Translations under genes and position numbers: made by a program | NCBI GenBank assembly: GCA_900553405.1 | Contig: USDF01000001.1 | Span: 4,089 to 68,088, forward strand | Direction: 5' to 3' | Length of the DNA: 64,000 nucleotides | DNA from: an uncultured Clostridium sp. | GTDB taxonomy: Bacteria > Bacillota > Clostridia > TANB77 > CAG-508 | Notes under the pieces: generated by a model | Database searches by the model: none | Seen by the model: the letters and a program-made list of their open reading frames with translations, nothing else | Told to the model about the DNA's origin: nothing | In this document: positions 9,964-19,197 of the stretch, in pieces | Numbering within the stretch: position 1 is the first letter of the stretch | How the letters are laid out: each line of letters begins with the position of its first letter

Positions 9964-10486
9964 ATGAGAGTTTTTAAAGAATTATATGAAGATGCAAAAA
10001 ACATAATGAAGAAAGATCCTGCTTGCAAAAATATACTTGAAGTTATCATTTTATACCCGGGCTTTCACATATTAGTATTCCATAGAATATCTAATTTCTT
10101 ATACAGACATAAGCTAAAATTTTTAGCAAGATTAAATTCACAAATAGGAAGATTTTTTACAGGAATAGAAATTCATCCAGGAGCAAAAATAGGTAGAAGA
10201 TTATTTATAGACCATGGAATGGGAATTGTAATTGGAGAAACTGCAACAATAGGTAATGATTGCACAATTTATCACAATGCCACTTTAGGTGGAACAGGAA
10301 AAGATAAGTACAAAAGACATCCTGATTTAGGTAATAATGTAATGGTAGGTTGTGGTGCAAAAGTACTACGGACCGATAAAAATAGGTAACAATGTAAAAA
10401 TAGGAGCAAATGCAGTAATTTTAAAAAATGTAGAAAGTAATGTAACAGTTGTTGGAATGCCGGGAAGAGTAGTAAAAAGAATATAA
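9964..10486 (+). CDS. cysE: Serine O-acetyltransferase, interrupted by +1 frameshift at CGG
   Basis: Hexapeptide-repeat acetyltransferase of the CysE/EpsC type that makes O-acetylserine for cysteine synthesis. The N-terminal helical part leads into left-handed beta-helix repeats ([32 protein letters not shown], residues about 76-107). The zero frame stops at 10389 after 141 aa. Skipping one base at the CGG codon 10369-10371 restores ...[26 protein letters not shown]...[10 protein letters not shown] ending at 10486, giving 173 aa, a plausible full length. The two frames join without losing a residue of the repeat. Identical CGG breaks occur in secA and sufS. It could be recoding, a recent mutation or a sequence error. 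Confidence 0.85.
10369..10371 (+). other. Putative +1 frameshift site CTA-CGG in cysE
   Basis: The in-frame codon at the break is CGG. The correct downstream frame begins with GGA (Gly) at 10370. The preceding codon is CTA. A GGTAGG run lies about 25 bases upstream, but the other two sites do not share its position. Confidence 0.6.
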
Positions 10487-10497
10487 AAATAAAAAAA

Positions 10498-10518
10498 GCC
10501 TATCAAAAAATGATAGGC
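10498..10518. terminator. Bidirectional terminator between cysE and the minus-strand small gene
   Basis: GCCTATCA (10498-10505) pairs with TGATAGGC (10511-10518). An A-run before it makes a T-tract for the minus-strand transcript, and weaker T-rich sequence follows on the plus strand. Confidence 0.75.
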
Positions 10519-10552
10519 TTAAAACTACTTTCTCTTTTTTAAAAGAGAAATG

Positions 10553-10759
10553 TTATTTCTTGCGAACAACGCAAGCAAAACGTTTGTCATCTGAAGATGC
10601 CAAAGTTTTGGGTCCTCTCTGTACCACTAAGGAAGAATAATCCCGGGTGATTTTCTTTATTTCACTACCATATAAATCAATAGTGAAGAAAGGAGCAGAG
10701 GAACTAAGAAATTCTTCTACCTTTGAGTGGATGTACTGGCTTCTTGTAATGTACTGCAT
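10553..10759 (-). CDS. Small hypothetical protein (68 aa)
   Basis: Short gene with a strong AAAGGAGG ribosome site on the minus strand just before its ATG. The product starts MQYITRSQYIHSKVEEF, has a central FFTIDLYGSEIKKITRDYS stretch and a basic end FACVVRKK. No family is recognised. It uses a CGG arginine codon, unlike the AT-biased housekeeping genes. Good ribosome site and terminator-flanked position support a real gene. Confidence 0.6.
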   Translation of the reverse strand: MQYITRSQYIHSKVEEFLSSSAPFFTIDLYGSEIKKITRDYSSLVVQRGPKTLASSDDKRFACVVRKK

Positions 10760-10951
10760 AAAAGAACCTCCTTTAAGTAGTTTTATAAAATTGTTATTTG
10801 AACATTATAACATAAAATTAAAGATATGTAAACTTTTTTAGAAAAAATGAACATAAAATAGTAATCAAGGATGTTTTTAACATAAAATAAAACAATAAAG
10901 AAGTATTAAACACTAAAATTTAATACTTCTTTTATTGCTTTATTAAAAAAA

Positions 10952-11239
10952 TTAAGCCCTTGAAGGTTGATTCTTCATAGAGAGAATCCATAACTTTTGT
11001 GCAAAAGAATATTTTGAATCATTTTCATCTAAAGATTTCACATCTTCGCACTCTACTCTGACTTTTTTCCAAGAAATCCGGTGAGTTCTTGGAAAATAAT
11101 TGAACTCTTTTAAATCTGTGACTTCAAGGCCATTTTGCCTAAGCTCAATAGCTTTAGTTTTACCAATTTTAAAATTGGCTACAAACAAACCAAATTCAGC
11201 TTCAGACTTCAATTTTTCTTCTACAGTTGCATTGATCAT
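10952..11239 (-). CDS. Small hypothetical protein (95 aa)
   Basis: The frame extends further upstream, but the ATG at 11239 has an AAAAGGAGG ribosome site at the right distance and starts MINATVEEKLKSEAEF; the longer N-terminus looks like noncoding leader. The sequence is mixed alpha/beta and soluble with no recognised domain. It includes a CGG arginine codon (HRISW). It and the 10553 gene are both minus-strand small genes with strong ribosome sites and richer codon use than their neighbours. Confidence 0.65.
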   Translation of the reverse strand: MINATVEEKLKSEAEFGLFVANFKIGKTKAIELRQNGLEVTDLKEFNYFPRTHRISWKKVRVECEDVKSLDENDSKYSFAQKLWILSMKNQPSRA

Positions 11240-11368
11240 AAGTTGCCCTCCTTTTAGAATATAGCATAAATTAAACAAAGTTATACTAATTTCAACAAGT
11301 TTATGTATAAAGTATACCATAAAACAACAAATATGTAAACTAAAATTTTACTATTTTATACCAAACTC

Positions 11369-11397
11369 TTGTTTTTATAAAATTAATATAGTATAAT
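11369..11397 (+). promoter_or_regulatory. Sigma-A-type promoter for uvrA
   Basis: TTGTTT (11369-11374) and TATAAT (11392-11397) are separated by 17 bp, about 85 bp ahead of uvrA. Confidence 0.7.
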
Positions 11398-11483
11398 GAA
11401 AAAGATTTAAGACAAAATAATTTATAATATATAATTATGAAAGAGTAATGTTAAATTATATGTTTATTATATAGGGGGCAAAT

Positions 11484-14315
11484 ATGAACGATAAAATAAT
11501 TATAAAAGGTGCGAAAGTACATAATTTAAAAAATATAAACTTAGAAATACCAAGAGATAAATTAGTTGTTATAACAGGTCTTTCAGGTTCAGGAAAATCA
11601 TCTTTAGCATTTGATACTTTATATGCAGAAGGCCAAAGAAGATATGTAGAAAGTCTTTCTTCATATGCAAGACAATTCTTAGGAATGATGGAAAAACCAG
11701 AAGTGGAATCTATAGATGGACTTTCACCAGCAATTTCAATAGATCAAAAAACAACTTCAAAAAATCCACGTTCTACAGTAGGCACAGTTACTGAAATATA
11801 TGATTATCTTCGTTTATTATATGCAAGAATAGGTGTACCATATTGCCCAAAATGTGGTAAGAAAATAGAAAAACAAACAGTAGATCAAATAGTAGACTCT
11901 ATTTTAGAAATGCCAGAAGGCACAAAAATACAAGTATTATCTCCAATAGTTAGAGGTAGAAAAGGTGAGTTCGTAAAACAATTAGAAGGTTACCAAAAAG
12001 AAGGTTTCGTTCGTGCTAGAGTGGACGGAAATACAGTAGAGCTCTCAGATGATTTAGATTTAGACAGAAAGAAAAAACATAATATAGAATTAATTATAGA
12101 TAGATTAGTTATAAAAGAAGATATTAGGAGTAGACTTACAGAAAGTGTTGAAATAGCATTAAAAAATGCTAATAATTTAGTCCTAATAGAAGATGCAACA
12201 AATAAACAAGAAAAATTATATAGTGGCAATTATGCATGTCCAGATTGCAATATTAGTTTTGATGAGTTATCACCAAGAATGTTTTCGTTTAATAACCCAT
12301 TCGGTGCATGCCCAAGCTGTACAGGTTTAGGTTTTTTAATGAAAATGGATGAAGACTTAATTATACCTGACAGAAATAAAACTTTATATGACGGAGTAAA
12401 AGCATTTGGTGCAAGTACTATGAAAAAAGGCGATACTATGGCAAAAATGTATTTTGAAAGTATCGGAAAACACTATGGTGTAAAAATAAAAGATGTTCCT
12501 ATAAAAAAACTACCAAAAGAATTTTTAGATAAAATTTTATATGGGACAGGAACAGAAGAAATAGATTTTGAATATTCATCACCATCAGGAGTTAGAAAAT
12601 TTAAAGCTCCATTTGAGGGAGTAATACCAACATTAGAGAGAAGACACAATGAAACAAAATCACAAGGAATGCGCGATTTTTACGAAATGTATATGAGCGA
12701 TAGTGATTGTCCAGAATGTCATGGTTCAAGACTTAATAAAAACAGCTTGGCAGTAAAAGTAGGTAGTAAAAATATACAAGAACTAACAGATATGCAAATT
12801 ACAGGAATAAAAGATTATATAAATTCTTTAGAATTAAGTAAAAAAGACGAAATGATAGCAGGACAAATAATTAAAGAATTAAACACAAGACTACAATTCT
12901 TAATAGATGTTGGTTTAGACTATTTAACTTTATCAAGAAGTGCTGGAACACTATCTGGTGGAGAAGCACAACGTATTCGTTTAGCAACTCAAATTGGTTC
13001 AGGCTTAACTGGTGTACTTTATATACTAGATGAACCAAGTATAGGACTTCATCAAAGAGACAATGATAGACTAATAGCAACTCTTAAAAAGTTACGTGAT
13101 TTAGGAAATAGTGTTATAGTTGTAGAACATGATGAAGATACTATGTACGCAGCAGACCAAATAATAGATATAGGACCAGGTGCAGGTGTTCACGGAGGTA
13201 GAGTCTTAGCACAAGGAACAGCAGAAGAAATTAAAAAAGTAGAAGGTTCTATTACAGGAGATTATTTAAGTAAAAGGAAACAAATTCATGTACCTAAAAA
13301 AAGAAGAAAATCAAATGGAAGAACAATAGAAGTAAAAGGAGCAGTAGAAAACAACTTGAAAAATGTAAATGTTAAATTTCCACTTGGTGAATTTATATGT
13401 GTAACAGGTGTTTCAGGTTCTGGAAAGAGTACATTAGTAAACGAAATATTATACAAAACTATTGCTAAAGAATTAAATGGCTCAAATATTAAACCAGGAA
13501 AATGCAAAGAAGTAAAAGGACTTGAAAATATAGATAAAATTATAAATATTGATCAATCACCAATTGGTAGAACACCACGTTCTAATCCAGCAACATATAC
13601 AGGAGTATTTGATTATATTAGAGATTTATTTGCAGGGACAAACGAAGCAAAAATGAGAGGATATGATAAAGGCAGATTTAGCTTTAACGTACCAGGTGGA
13701 AGATGTGAAGCATGTAGCGGAGATGGCGTTTTAAAAATAGAAATGCACTTTTTATCAGACATTTATGTGCCTTGTGAAGTATGTAAAGGAAAACGTTATA
13801 ACAAAGAAACGTTAGAAGTAAAATATAAAGGAAAGACAATTTCAGACGTATTAGATATGACAGTAGAAGAAGCATTAGAGTTCTTTAAAAACTTACCTAA
13901 AATAAAAAATAAAATACAAACTTTATATGATGTAGGACTTGGATACATTAAGCTTGGACAACCATCTACAACATTATCTGGTGGAGAAGCACAACGTGTT
14001 AAATTAGCTACTGAGCTTTCTAAAAAGCCTACTGGAAAGACATTATATATTTTAGATGAGCCAACTACAGGACTTCATATTGCAGACGTTCATAGATTAG
14101 TTGATATTTTACAACGTTTAGTAGATACAGGAAATAGCATAATAGTAATTGAACATAATTTAGATTTAATAAAAACTTGTGACTACATTATAGATTTAGG
14201 ACCAGAAGGAGGAGACAAGGGAGGAGAAGTAGTAGCAGTTGGAACTCCTGAACAAATAACTAAAAATGATAGAAGTTATACAGGAAAATTCTTAAAGAAA
14301 TATTTAGAAGAATAA
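11484..14315 (+). CDS. uvrA: Excinuclease ABC subunit A
   Basis: 943-aa UvrA, the ABC-type damage sensor of nucleotide excision repair. Two ATPase modules are complete: Walker [10 protein letters not shown] (residues about 32-40) with signature [12 protein letters not shown] (about 488-499), and Walker [10 protein letters not shown] (about 641-649) with [12 protein letters not shown] (about 831-842). Zinc-binding cysteine pairs appear at CPKC...CPDC and at CEACSGDG. The GGGGGC-like site before ATG fixes the start. Single gene with its own promoter and terminator. Confidence 0.97.
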   Translation: MNDKIIIKGAKVHNLKNINLEIPRDKLVVITGLSGSGKSSLAFDTLYAEGQRRYVESLSSYARQFLGMMEKPEVESIDGLSPAISIDQKTTSKNPRSTVGTVTEIYDYLRLLYARIGVPYCPKCGKKIEKQTVDQIVDSILEMPEGTKIQVLSPIVRGRKGEFVKQLEGYQKEGFVRARVDGNTVELSDDLDLDRKKKHNIELIIDRLVIKEDIRSRLTESVEIALKNANNLVLIEDATNKQEKLYSGNYACPDCNISFDELSPRMFSFNNPFGACPSCTGLGFLMKMDEDLIIPDRNKTLYDGVKAFGASTMKKGDTMAKMYFESIGKHYGVKIKDVPIKKLPKEFLDKILYGTGTEEIDFEYSSPSGVRKFKAPFEGVIPTLERRHNETKSQGMRDFYEMYMSDSDCPECHGSRLNKNSLAVKVGSKNIQELTDMQITGIKDYINSLELSKKDEMIAGQIIKELNTRLQFLIDVGLDYLTLSRSAGTLSGGEAQRIRLATQIGSGLTGVLYILDEPSIGLHQRDNDRLIATLKKLRDLGNSVIVVEHDEDTMYAADQIIDIGPGAGVHGGRVLAQGTAEEIKKVEGSITGDYLSKRKQIHVPKKRRKSNGRTIEVKGAVENNLKNVNVKFPLGEFICVTGVSGSGKSTLVNEILYKTIAKELNGSNIKPGKCKEVKGLENIDKIINIDQSPIGRTPRSNPATYTGVFDYIRDLFAGTNEAKMRGYDKGRFSFNVPGGRCEACSGDGVLKIEMHFLSDIYVPCEVCKGKRYNKETLEVKYKGKTISDVLDMTVEEALEFFKNLPKIKNKIQTLYDVGLGYIKLGQPSTTLSGGEAQRVKLATELSKKPTGKTLYILDEPTTGLHIADVHRLVDILQRLVDTGNSIIVIEHNLDLIKTCDYIIDLGPEGGDKGGEVVAVGTPEQITKNDRSYTGKFLKKYLEE

Positions 14316-14392
14316 TTGACAATAACAATAAAGCGAAAACTTCTAGCTATAAAAATCCTATTTAAAAGCTAATAACTTTTCATCGTCAAAAA

Positions 14393-14415
14393 GGACCACA
14401 GCAACTCTGTGGTCC
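14393..14415. terminator. Terminator between uvrA and the DUF2442 gene
   Basis: GGACCACAG (14393-14401) pairs perfectly with CTGTGGTCC (14407-14415), between convergent genes, so it can serve both strands. Confidence 0.8.
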
Positions 14416-14423
14416 TTACCATA

Positions 14424-14705
14424 TTATTTCATTTCCTTAATTTTAGAATTAAATTCACTCAAAGGAATACTATTAAAATAAATTTTCTCTGGTGCAATAT
14501 CTTCACCAGTACTCCATTTTAAAGTGATTCCAAAAACACTAACTCTTTTGAAATTTTCTTTTTCTCTTAAATTTTTATAATAATCAAAATTTAACATTTC
14601 TTTCATATCATATATTTTTTCTTCACCATTTTGAAATTTAATATATAATAAAAAGTTTTCCAAAGCTTTTACCTCAACAGGTAATTCTTCTATTAAATCT
14701 TCCAT
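14424..14705 (-). CDS. DUF2442 domain protein
   Basis: 93-aa protein with the DUF2442 pattern: VKALENFLLYIKFQNGEEKIYDMKEML followed by FGITLKWSTGEDIAPEKIYFNSI. Function is unknown; these proteins usually form pairs with DUF4160 proteins, often interpreted as toxin-antitoxin-like modules. The start has an AGGGGG site. The upstream DUF4160 frame overlaps its first 32 bases, so the two genes are probably co-translated. Confidence 0.75.
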   Translation of the reverse strand: MEDLIEELPVEVKALENFLLYIKFQNGEEKIYDMKEMLNFDYYKNLREKENFKRVSVFGITLKWSTGEDIAPEKIYFNSIPLSEFNSKIKEMK

Positions 14706-14832
14706 AATATAAGCCCCCTAACTTAATACTATATTCAGCATATTGTACGTGAATATGTGGCATATGATGTTTGTCTGTATCGTTGAAAAACATACTAACA
14801 ATAATTCCATAAAATTGTGAAATAATAGGCAA
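14674..14832 (-). CDS. Short DUF4160-like protein (possibly truncated)
   Basis: A 52-codon frame beginning with TTG behind GGAGGTGA reads LPIISQFYGIIVSMFFND...HHMPHIHVQYAEYS, which matches the N-terminal half of DUF4160 proteins, including the conserved HIHV. Usual family members are 80-90 aa, so the C-terminal half appears to be missing. The tail after AEYS does not resemble the family. It overlaps the DUF2442 gene and is the natural first gene of that pair. Confidence 0.55.
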   Translation of the reverse strand: MPIISQFYGIIVSMFFNDTDKHHMPHIHVQYAEYSIKLGGLYYGRFNRRITC

Positions 14833-14990
14833 TAATCTATCACCTCCTAAATTATAACAAGTTTAAGATATAATATCAATATTTTTGGAAATTTTACTAT
14901 AGAATTATAGTAAGAATTAAAAAAATGAAATAATAAATTATATATATCATATTATTTTACATAATGCAATGCTTTAAATAAAAAATATTA

Positions 14991-15026
14991 AAAAAGCCAT
15001 TACATTAAAATATGTAATGGCTTTTT
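14991..15026. terminator. Strong bidirectional terminator
   Basis: AAAAAGCCATTACAT (14991-15005) is fully complementary to ATGTAATGGCTTTTT (15012-15026). It ends the small minus-strand gene at 15031. Confidence 0.85.
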
Positions 15027-15030
15027 AAAA

Positions 15031-15135
15031 CTATCTACAATTGTTATTGCTATTTTCATTATTATTGTTTCTGTTTTGATTTTGGTTATTTTTCTTGCTA
15101 TTATTTTTCTTATTTTCTTTATTTTTTTCTGACAT
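15031..15135 (-). CDS. Asn/Lys-rich 34-aa peptide
   Basis: ATG at 15135 is preceded on the minus strand by AAAGGTAGGTG. The peptide starts MSEKNKENKKNNSKKNN and ends in an N-rich stretch with NNNCR. It has its own strong terminator. Small, hydrophilic, Asn/Lys-rich peptides of this kind occur in spore formers, but no named family is recognised and the role is unknown. Confidence 0.55.
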   Translation of the reverse strand: MSEKNKENKKNNSKKNNQNQNRNNNNENSNNNCR

Positions 15136-15257
15136 ATTAAAAGCACCTACCTTTCTTTTCAACAATAGTTTGACCTAAAAATTTAAAATCTATACATTGA
15201 ATTACATATCGATATTTGTCACAAAAAAATTATCTTTTTTAAAAAATTTCATCTATA

Positions 15258-15286
15258 TTTTACAAATAGAAAATATATGTTATAAT
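15258..15286 (+). promoter_or_regulatory. Sigma-A-type promoter for the kinase-murD genes
   Basis: TTTACA (15258-15263) and TATAAT (15281-15286) with a 17-bp spacer lie 34 bp ahead of the kinase start. Confidence 0.65.
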
Positions 15287-15319
15287 ACATTTACAAATAA
15301 ATAATAAGGAATGATAAAT

Positions 15320-16027
15320 GTGAATAATATAGTAATAGGAATAGAAGGCTTAGTTGGAAGTGGAAAAACATCAATGTGTAGAGAATTACTTAATGAAATT
15401 CCAAATAGTATCGTATTTCATGGAGGAAATTTATACAGAGGAATAATATATGCTGTAATGAATTCCAACAAAGAATTAGGAAGCAATATGCAAAACTTAA
15501 AACAAATGTTGCAAGATGTAGATATAAAAAAGATAATGGATATGTTAAAAGTAGAATTCAAAGTAGAAAATAGGGAAACGGTTGTATATGTTAATGGTAA
15601 AAAAATAGAAGAAGAAAAATTGCAATCAAAACAAGCTTCAATGGCCGTATCTATTGCAGGAGGAAGTGCAGACAACACAAAACTATTTTCGTTTTGTAAA
15701 AATATCATAAATGAATTTAAAGAAAAATATAATGTAATATTATCAGGAAGAGCATTAATGAGTATTTATCCAGAATTAGATTATCACTTTTTCATAACAG
15801 CTTCTTTAGATGAAAGGGTAAAAAGAAAAGCCTCTCAATATGGTAAAAATGTAAATTTAGAAGAGTTAAGAGAACATATAATGTTAAGAGACGAACTTCA
15901 AAGAAAAGCTGGATTTTATGATTTAAATGAAAAAACAATAGAAATAGATGTAACAGAATGTAAAAATGTAAAAGAATCAACAGATAAATTATTGAAATAC
16001 ATAAATAGAGAAATTATATTAGCATAA
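15320..16027 (+). CDS. Cytidylate kinase-like (d)NMP kinase
   Basis: P-loop kinase of about 235 aa. It opens with NNIVIGIEGLVGSGKTSM (Walker A GLVGSGKT) and has cytidylate-kinase-like layout, with GGNLYRGIIYAVM in the substrate region, SGRALMSIYPELDYHFFITASLDERVKRKASQYG and a C-terminal LID-like MLRDELQRKAGFYDL. The ATG at 15311 directly touches the AAGGA site; the GTG at 15320 lies 9 bases behind it and is the better start. By analogy it phosphorylates a pyrimidine nucleoside monophosphate, but it is divergent from standard Cmk. Confidence 0.6.
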   Translation: MNNIVIGIEGLVGSGKTSMCRELLNEIPNSIVFHGGNLYRGIIYAVMNSNKELGSNMQNLKQMLQDVDIKKIMDMLKVEFKVENRETVVYVNGKKIEEEKLQSKQASMAVSIAGGSADNTKLFSFCKNIINEFKEKYNVILSGRALMSIYPELDYHFFITASLDERVKRKASQYGKNVNLEELREHIMLRDELQRKAGFYDLNEKTIEIDVTECKNVKESTDKLLKYINREIILA

Positions 16028-16086
16028 TAAGAATTTAAGCTAATATAGGAACTATATAATATAAAATTGAGAAAGAAGGAAACGTT

Positions 16087-17493
16087 TTGGAATATAACAA
16101 CGAGAAACTAGAAGAATTTAATAGATATATAAATGGAAAGAAAGTAGCAATAATAGGAATGGGAGTCAGTAATTTACCATTATTAGACTACTTTTATGAA
16201 AAAGAAGCAAAAGTAACAGTTTTTGATAACAAAGAACAAGAAGAAATAGATAGCAATATCATAGCAAAATTAAACAGATATGGATTTAACTATTTCTTTG
16301 GAAAAGACAATTTAGACAATTTGAAGGGATTTGACATTATATTTCGCTCACCAAGTTGTATGCCTTTTACAAAACAATTAGCAGAGGAACAAGAAAGAGG
16401 AGCAATTATTACCACAGAAATAGAAATGGTATTAAAACTTGCACCATGTAAAACAATTGGTGTAACTGGTACAGAAGGAAAAACAACTACTACATCAATT
16501 ATATATGAAATAGTAAAACAAGCAGGCTATAATTGCTTTTTAGGTGGAAACATAGGAAAACCAATATTTACAAAAATTAAAGATATGAAACCAGAAGATG
16601 TTGTTGTATTAGAAATGAGTAGTTTCCAATTAACAGATATGGACGTGAGCCCAGACATTTCTTTAGTTACAAATATTTATCCAGATCACTTAAATGTTCA
16701 TCGTTCATATGAAGAATACCAAGAAGCAAAGAAAAACATATTTAAACATCAAAATGAAAACGGAATATTAGTATTAAATTATGATAATGAAATTACACGT
16801 TCATTTGCAAAAGAGGCAAACGGAAAAGTAATATTCTTTAGTAGTAAACAAAAACTTGAAGATGGCTATATTTACGATAATACAGATGGAATGATAAAAC
16901 AATGTGAGGACGGAATAAGAAGACATCTAATAAGCAAAAATGAAATAAAATTAAGAGGAATTCATAATTATGAAAATATATGTGCAGCATTAGCTGTTAC
17001 ATCAAGTATAGCAGATATTACTTCGCAAATAAAAACAATAAAAGACTTTGCTGGTGTAGAGCATAGACTAGAATTTGTAAAAGAAATAAATGGAGTTAAA
17101 TATTACAATGATTCAATAGGAACAAGTCCAGCAAGTACAATTGCAGGGTTAAATGCTTTTGATGAAAATATAATTCTTTTAGCAGGCGGTTCAGATAAAG
17201 GATTAGACTACAAAGAAGTAGGAGAGGCAATAGCAAAAAAAGTAGGAACTTTAATTTTATGTGGTCCTACAAGTGAAAAAATAGAAATGGCAACAAGAGA
17301 GGCACTAAAAGAAACAAATAAAAGTATAGAATTTTGCTATACAAATAATTTAGAAGAGTCTGTAAATGTAGCATATGCTAAAGCAAAAAAAGGAGATATA
17401 GTTTTACTTTCTCCTGCAAGTGCAAGCTTTGACACATTCAAGAACTTTGCAGAACGTGGAAACAAATTTAAAGAATTCGTAAACAAACTTTAA
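16087..17493 (+). CDS. murD: UDP-N-acetylmuramoylalanine--D-glutamate ligase
   Basis: 468-aa Mur ligase that adds D-glutamate to UDP-MurNAc-L-Ala in peptidoglycan synthesis. The order is an N-terminal Rossmann domain (GKKVAIIGMGVSNLPLLDYF), ATP loop GVTGTEGKTTTTS (residues about 127-139), NIYPDHLNVHRSYEEY (about 196-211), and C-terminal domain HRLEFVKEINGVKYYNDSIGTSPAST...LLAGGSDKG. It starts with TTG behind an AGAAGGA site. The usual murD neighbours (mraY, ftsW) are absent, so it is detached from the dcw cluster. Confidence 0.93.
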   Translation: MEYNNEKLEEFNRYINGKKVAIIGMGVSNLPLLDYFYEKEAKVTVFDNKEQEEIDSNIIAKLNRYGFNYFFGKDNLDNLKGFDIIFRSPSCMPFTKQLAEEQERGAIITTEIEMVLKLAPCKTIGVTGTEGKTTTTSIIYEIVKQAGYNCFLGGNIGKPIFTKIKDMKPEDVVVLEMSSFQLTDMDVSPDISLVTNIYPDHLNVHRSYEEYQEAKKNIFKHQNENGILVLNYDNEITRSFAKEANGKVIFFSSKQKLEDGYIYDNTDGMIKQCEDGIRRHLISKNEIKLRGIHNYENICAALAVTSSIADITSQIKTIKDFAGVEHRLEFVKEINGVKYYNDSIGTSPASTIAGLNAFDENIILLAGGSDKGLDYKEVGEAIAKKVGTLILCGPTSEKIEMATREALKETNKSIEFCYTNNLEESVNVAYAKAKKGDIVLLSPASASFDTFKNFAERGNKFKEFVNKL

Positions 17494-17559
17494 TATTTTT
17501 TGTAACAAAAATTCTTAAGTTTGAATATGATAATACATAATTAAATAGGAGGTAAAACT

Positions 17560-18201
17560 ATGTATTATCAAAATTATGAAGATTATATGAGAACTGTTTT
17601 AGGCTATCCAGTAGAAAGAAGAGAAGAATATATTCCGTTAGAACAAAATTATAGTTTTGAAACAAGACTTGCAAATGCAAAAGAATTAGAAAATTGTTAT
17701 CCGGAAATATATAGAGTAGTAAATCCAATTGTTTGCGAAGTATGTAATAAATATAATGGAAATTATACTAGAGAAAATATTGATGTAATGGTAGATGAAG
17801 TGTATAAAAGAGTTAATTTAAATAATGAAATTAATATAAAAATTAATCTAGATAATAGAATAGATAACAGAACTCAAGAAAAAGAGATAAACAGAAATAG
17901 TAATCTAAAAGCTAATACAAATACTAATTGCAATAGAGTTGTAGAAGACAACGCAAAAAGAAATGGTGAAAGCGAAAATAATAGACAAATTAGACCTAAT
18001 AATAACCCATTTTTAAATGATTTGATTAGAATATTAATATTAAATCAAATATTAGGTGGAGGAGGTTTCTTCCCAGGAATACCACCACGCCCAAGACCAC
18101 CTGTAAGGCCACCAATGCCACCAGTTAGACCGCCATTTCCAGGTGGACCAAGACAACTAATAACTGAAGAAAAAATGTATAATGATTATTTTAAATTTTA
18201 A
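17560..18201 (+). CDS. Hypothetical protein with proline-rich tail, possible spore-coat protein
   Basis: 213 aa. Residues 1-90 form a Tyr/Asn/Glu-rich folded-looking region (YYQNYEDYMRTVLGYPVERREEYIPLEQ...YPEIYRVVNPIVCEVCNKYNG). Residues about 95-145 are Asn-rich and disordered. Residues about 160-200 are Pro/Arg/Gly-rich with PPRPRPP and repeated RPP units. No catalytic motif is present. Similar compositions occur in coat-associated proteins of spore-forming Clostridia; this assignment is inferred. An AGGAGGT ribosome site supports the start. Confidence 0.6.
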   Translation: MYYQNYEDYMRTVLGYPVERREEYIPLEQNYSFETRLANAKELENCYPEIYRVVNPIVCEVCNKYNGNYTRENIDVMVDEVYKRVNLNNEINIKINLDNRIDNRTQEKEINRNSNLKANTNTNCNRVVEDNAKRNGESENNRQIRPNNNPFLNDLIRILILNQILGGGGFFPGIPPRPRPPVRPPMPPVRPPFPGGPRQLITEEKMYNDYFKF

Positions 18202-18285
18202 TGAAATTTATTAAAAGATGAACTTTGTAAGGTTAAAAACGTATTTAACTAATAGCAACAAAGAAAATAAATCTTGTAAAAAGGG

Positions 18286-18321
18286 AGAATCCCAAGTAGA
18301 ATATCTACTTGGGATTCTTTT
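18286..18321 (+). terminator. Rho-independent terminator
   Basis: AGAATCCCAAGTAGA (18286-18300) pairs with TCTACTTGGGATTCT (18304-18318) followed by TTT. Confidence 0.85.
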
Positions 18322-18363
18322 GAGGGGGTGTAATGCAAAAAAGTACAGAGTACCTTTCGCAAA

Positions 18364-18477
18364 CGCGTGAAGAAGGACTTGAACCTTCAACCTTCAGGAA
18401 AACAACTTGTGATACCTAGCTAGGATTTTTGAAATATACACAAGTACCTTACGCTCTACCAATTGAGCTACTCACGC
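18364..18477 (-). tRNA. tRNA-like gene with a 41-nt insertion in the anticodon loop
   Basis: Read on the minus strand: acceptor arm GCGTGAG pairs with TTCACGC, the D arm is GCTC-AATTGGTA-GAGC, and the T arm is GAAGG-TTCAAGT-CCTTC, all in the right order. The middle is abnormal: between 5' TAAGG and 3' CCTGA lie 48 bases instead of a 7-base loop. Within them, ACTTGTG and CACAAGT form a 7-bp stem around an inner CCTAGCTAGG. Removing exactly this 41-nt hairpin leaves the 7-base loop TTGTTTT, which would read anticodon GTT, but position 37 would be T and the stem has one A-G mismatch. CCA is not encoded. It may be a disrupted tRNA, a pre-tRNA with an unusual intron, or a tRNA-like RNA. Identity is uncertain. 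Confidence 0.6.
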
Positions 18478-18714
18478 AAACCCTTAAATAAAATTGAATT
18501 ATTTTAATATGTTTATTATTCTAGCATGTTAAAACAAAAAAGTCAACATAATTTTTAAAAAAATTAAAAAATATGCCAAAAATAGAAAATTTAAATAAAA
18601 TATTAAATTGAAAACAAAAAAATTAAATAAATCATTATAACTATATAGTAATGAATATAAAATAAAAAAATGAACAAAATAGAAATATATAAAATAATGA
18701 AAGGTGGTATAAAA

Positions 18715-19155
18715 ATGAAAGTAAAAGATTGTATGTGCGATAGTGTAGCTTATATTAATCCAAACAGCACAATTTGCGATTGTGCTAAATTAATGAGTGA
18801 TAAACATGTTGGATGTGTTCCAGTATGCGATAAAGATGAAAGTGTGGTAGGTTTAGTTACAGACAGAGATGTTATATTAAGATGTGTTGCTTGTGGCAAA
18901 GATATAAATACAACACCTGTTAGTGAAATTATGACCTCAAAAGTTTGCTGTTGTAACGAAAATGATGAACTTAATAATGCAGAAAAAATCATGAGCGAAA
19001 ACCAAATTCGTCGTTTGCCAGTTGTAGATGACAACAACAAAATAATAGGAATATTAACAATAGGTGATTTGTGTAAACACGAAAATATTCAAACTCAAAA
19101 CGTAGGACAAACAATAGAAAATATATGTAAATGTAATACTAAAAATGCTGAATAA
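18715..19155 (+). CDS. CBS-domain protein
   Basis: The ATG at 18715 has an AAAGGTGG ribosome site and starts MKVKDCMCDSVAYINPNS; a longer frame upstream is unlikely to be translated. Two CBS motifs are present: CAKLMSDKHVGCVPVCD...GLVTDRDV (residues about 20-54) and NAEKIMSENQIRRLPVVDDNNKIIGILTIGDL (about 88-119). CBS pairs bind adenosyl ligands and regulate partner proteins. The protein is unusually rich in cysteine (DCMCD, CVACG, CCC, CKC), which suggests metal or redox sensitivity. Confidence 0.8.
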   Translation: MKVKDCMCDSVAYINPNSTICDCAKLMSDKHVGCVPVCDKDESVVGLVTDRDVILRCVACGKDINTTPVSEIMTSKVCCCNENDELNNAEKIMSENQIRRLPVVDDNNKIIGILTIGDLCKHENIQTQNVGQTIENICKCNTKNAE

Positions 19156-19197
19156 AACTTAGACAAGCATCATAAAATAGAAAAAGGAGGAGAGAAA

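Noticed and set aside
18364..18477. Group I intron in the tRNA
   Set aside because: The insert is only 41 nt, far too short for a group I or II intron core.
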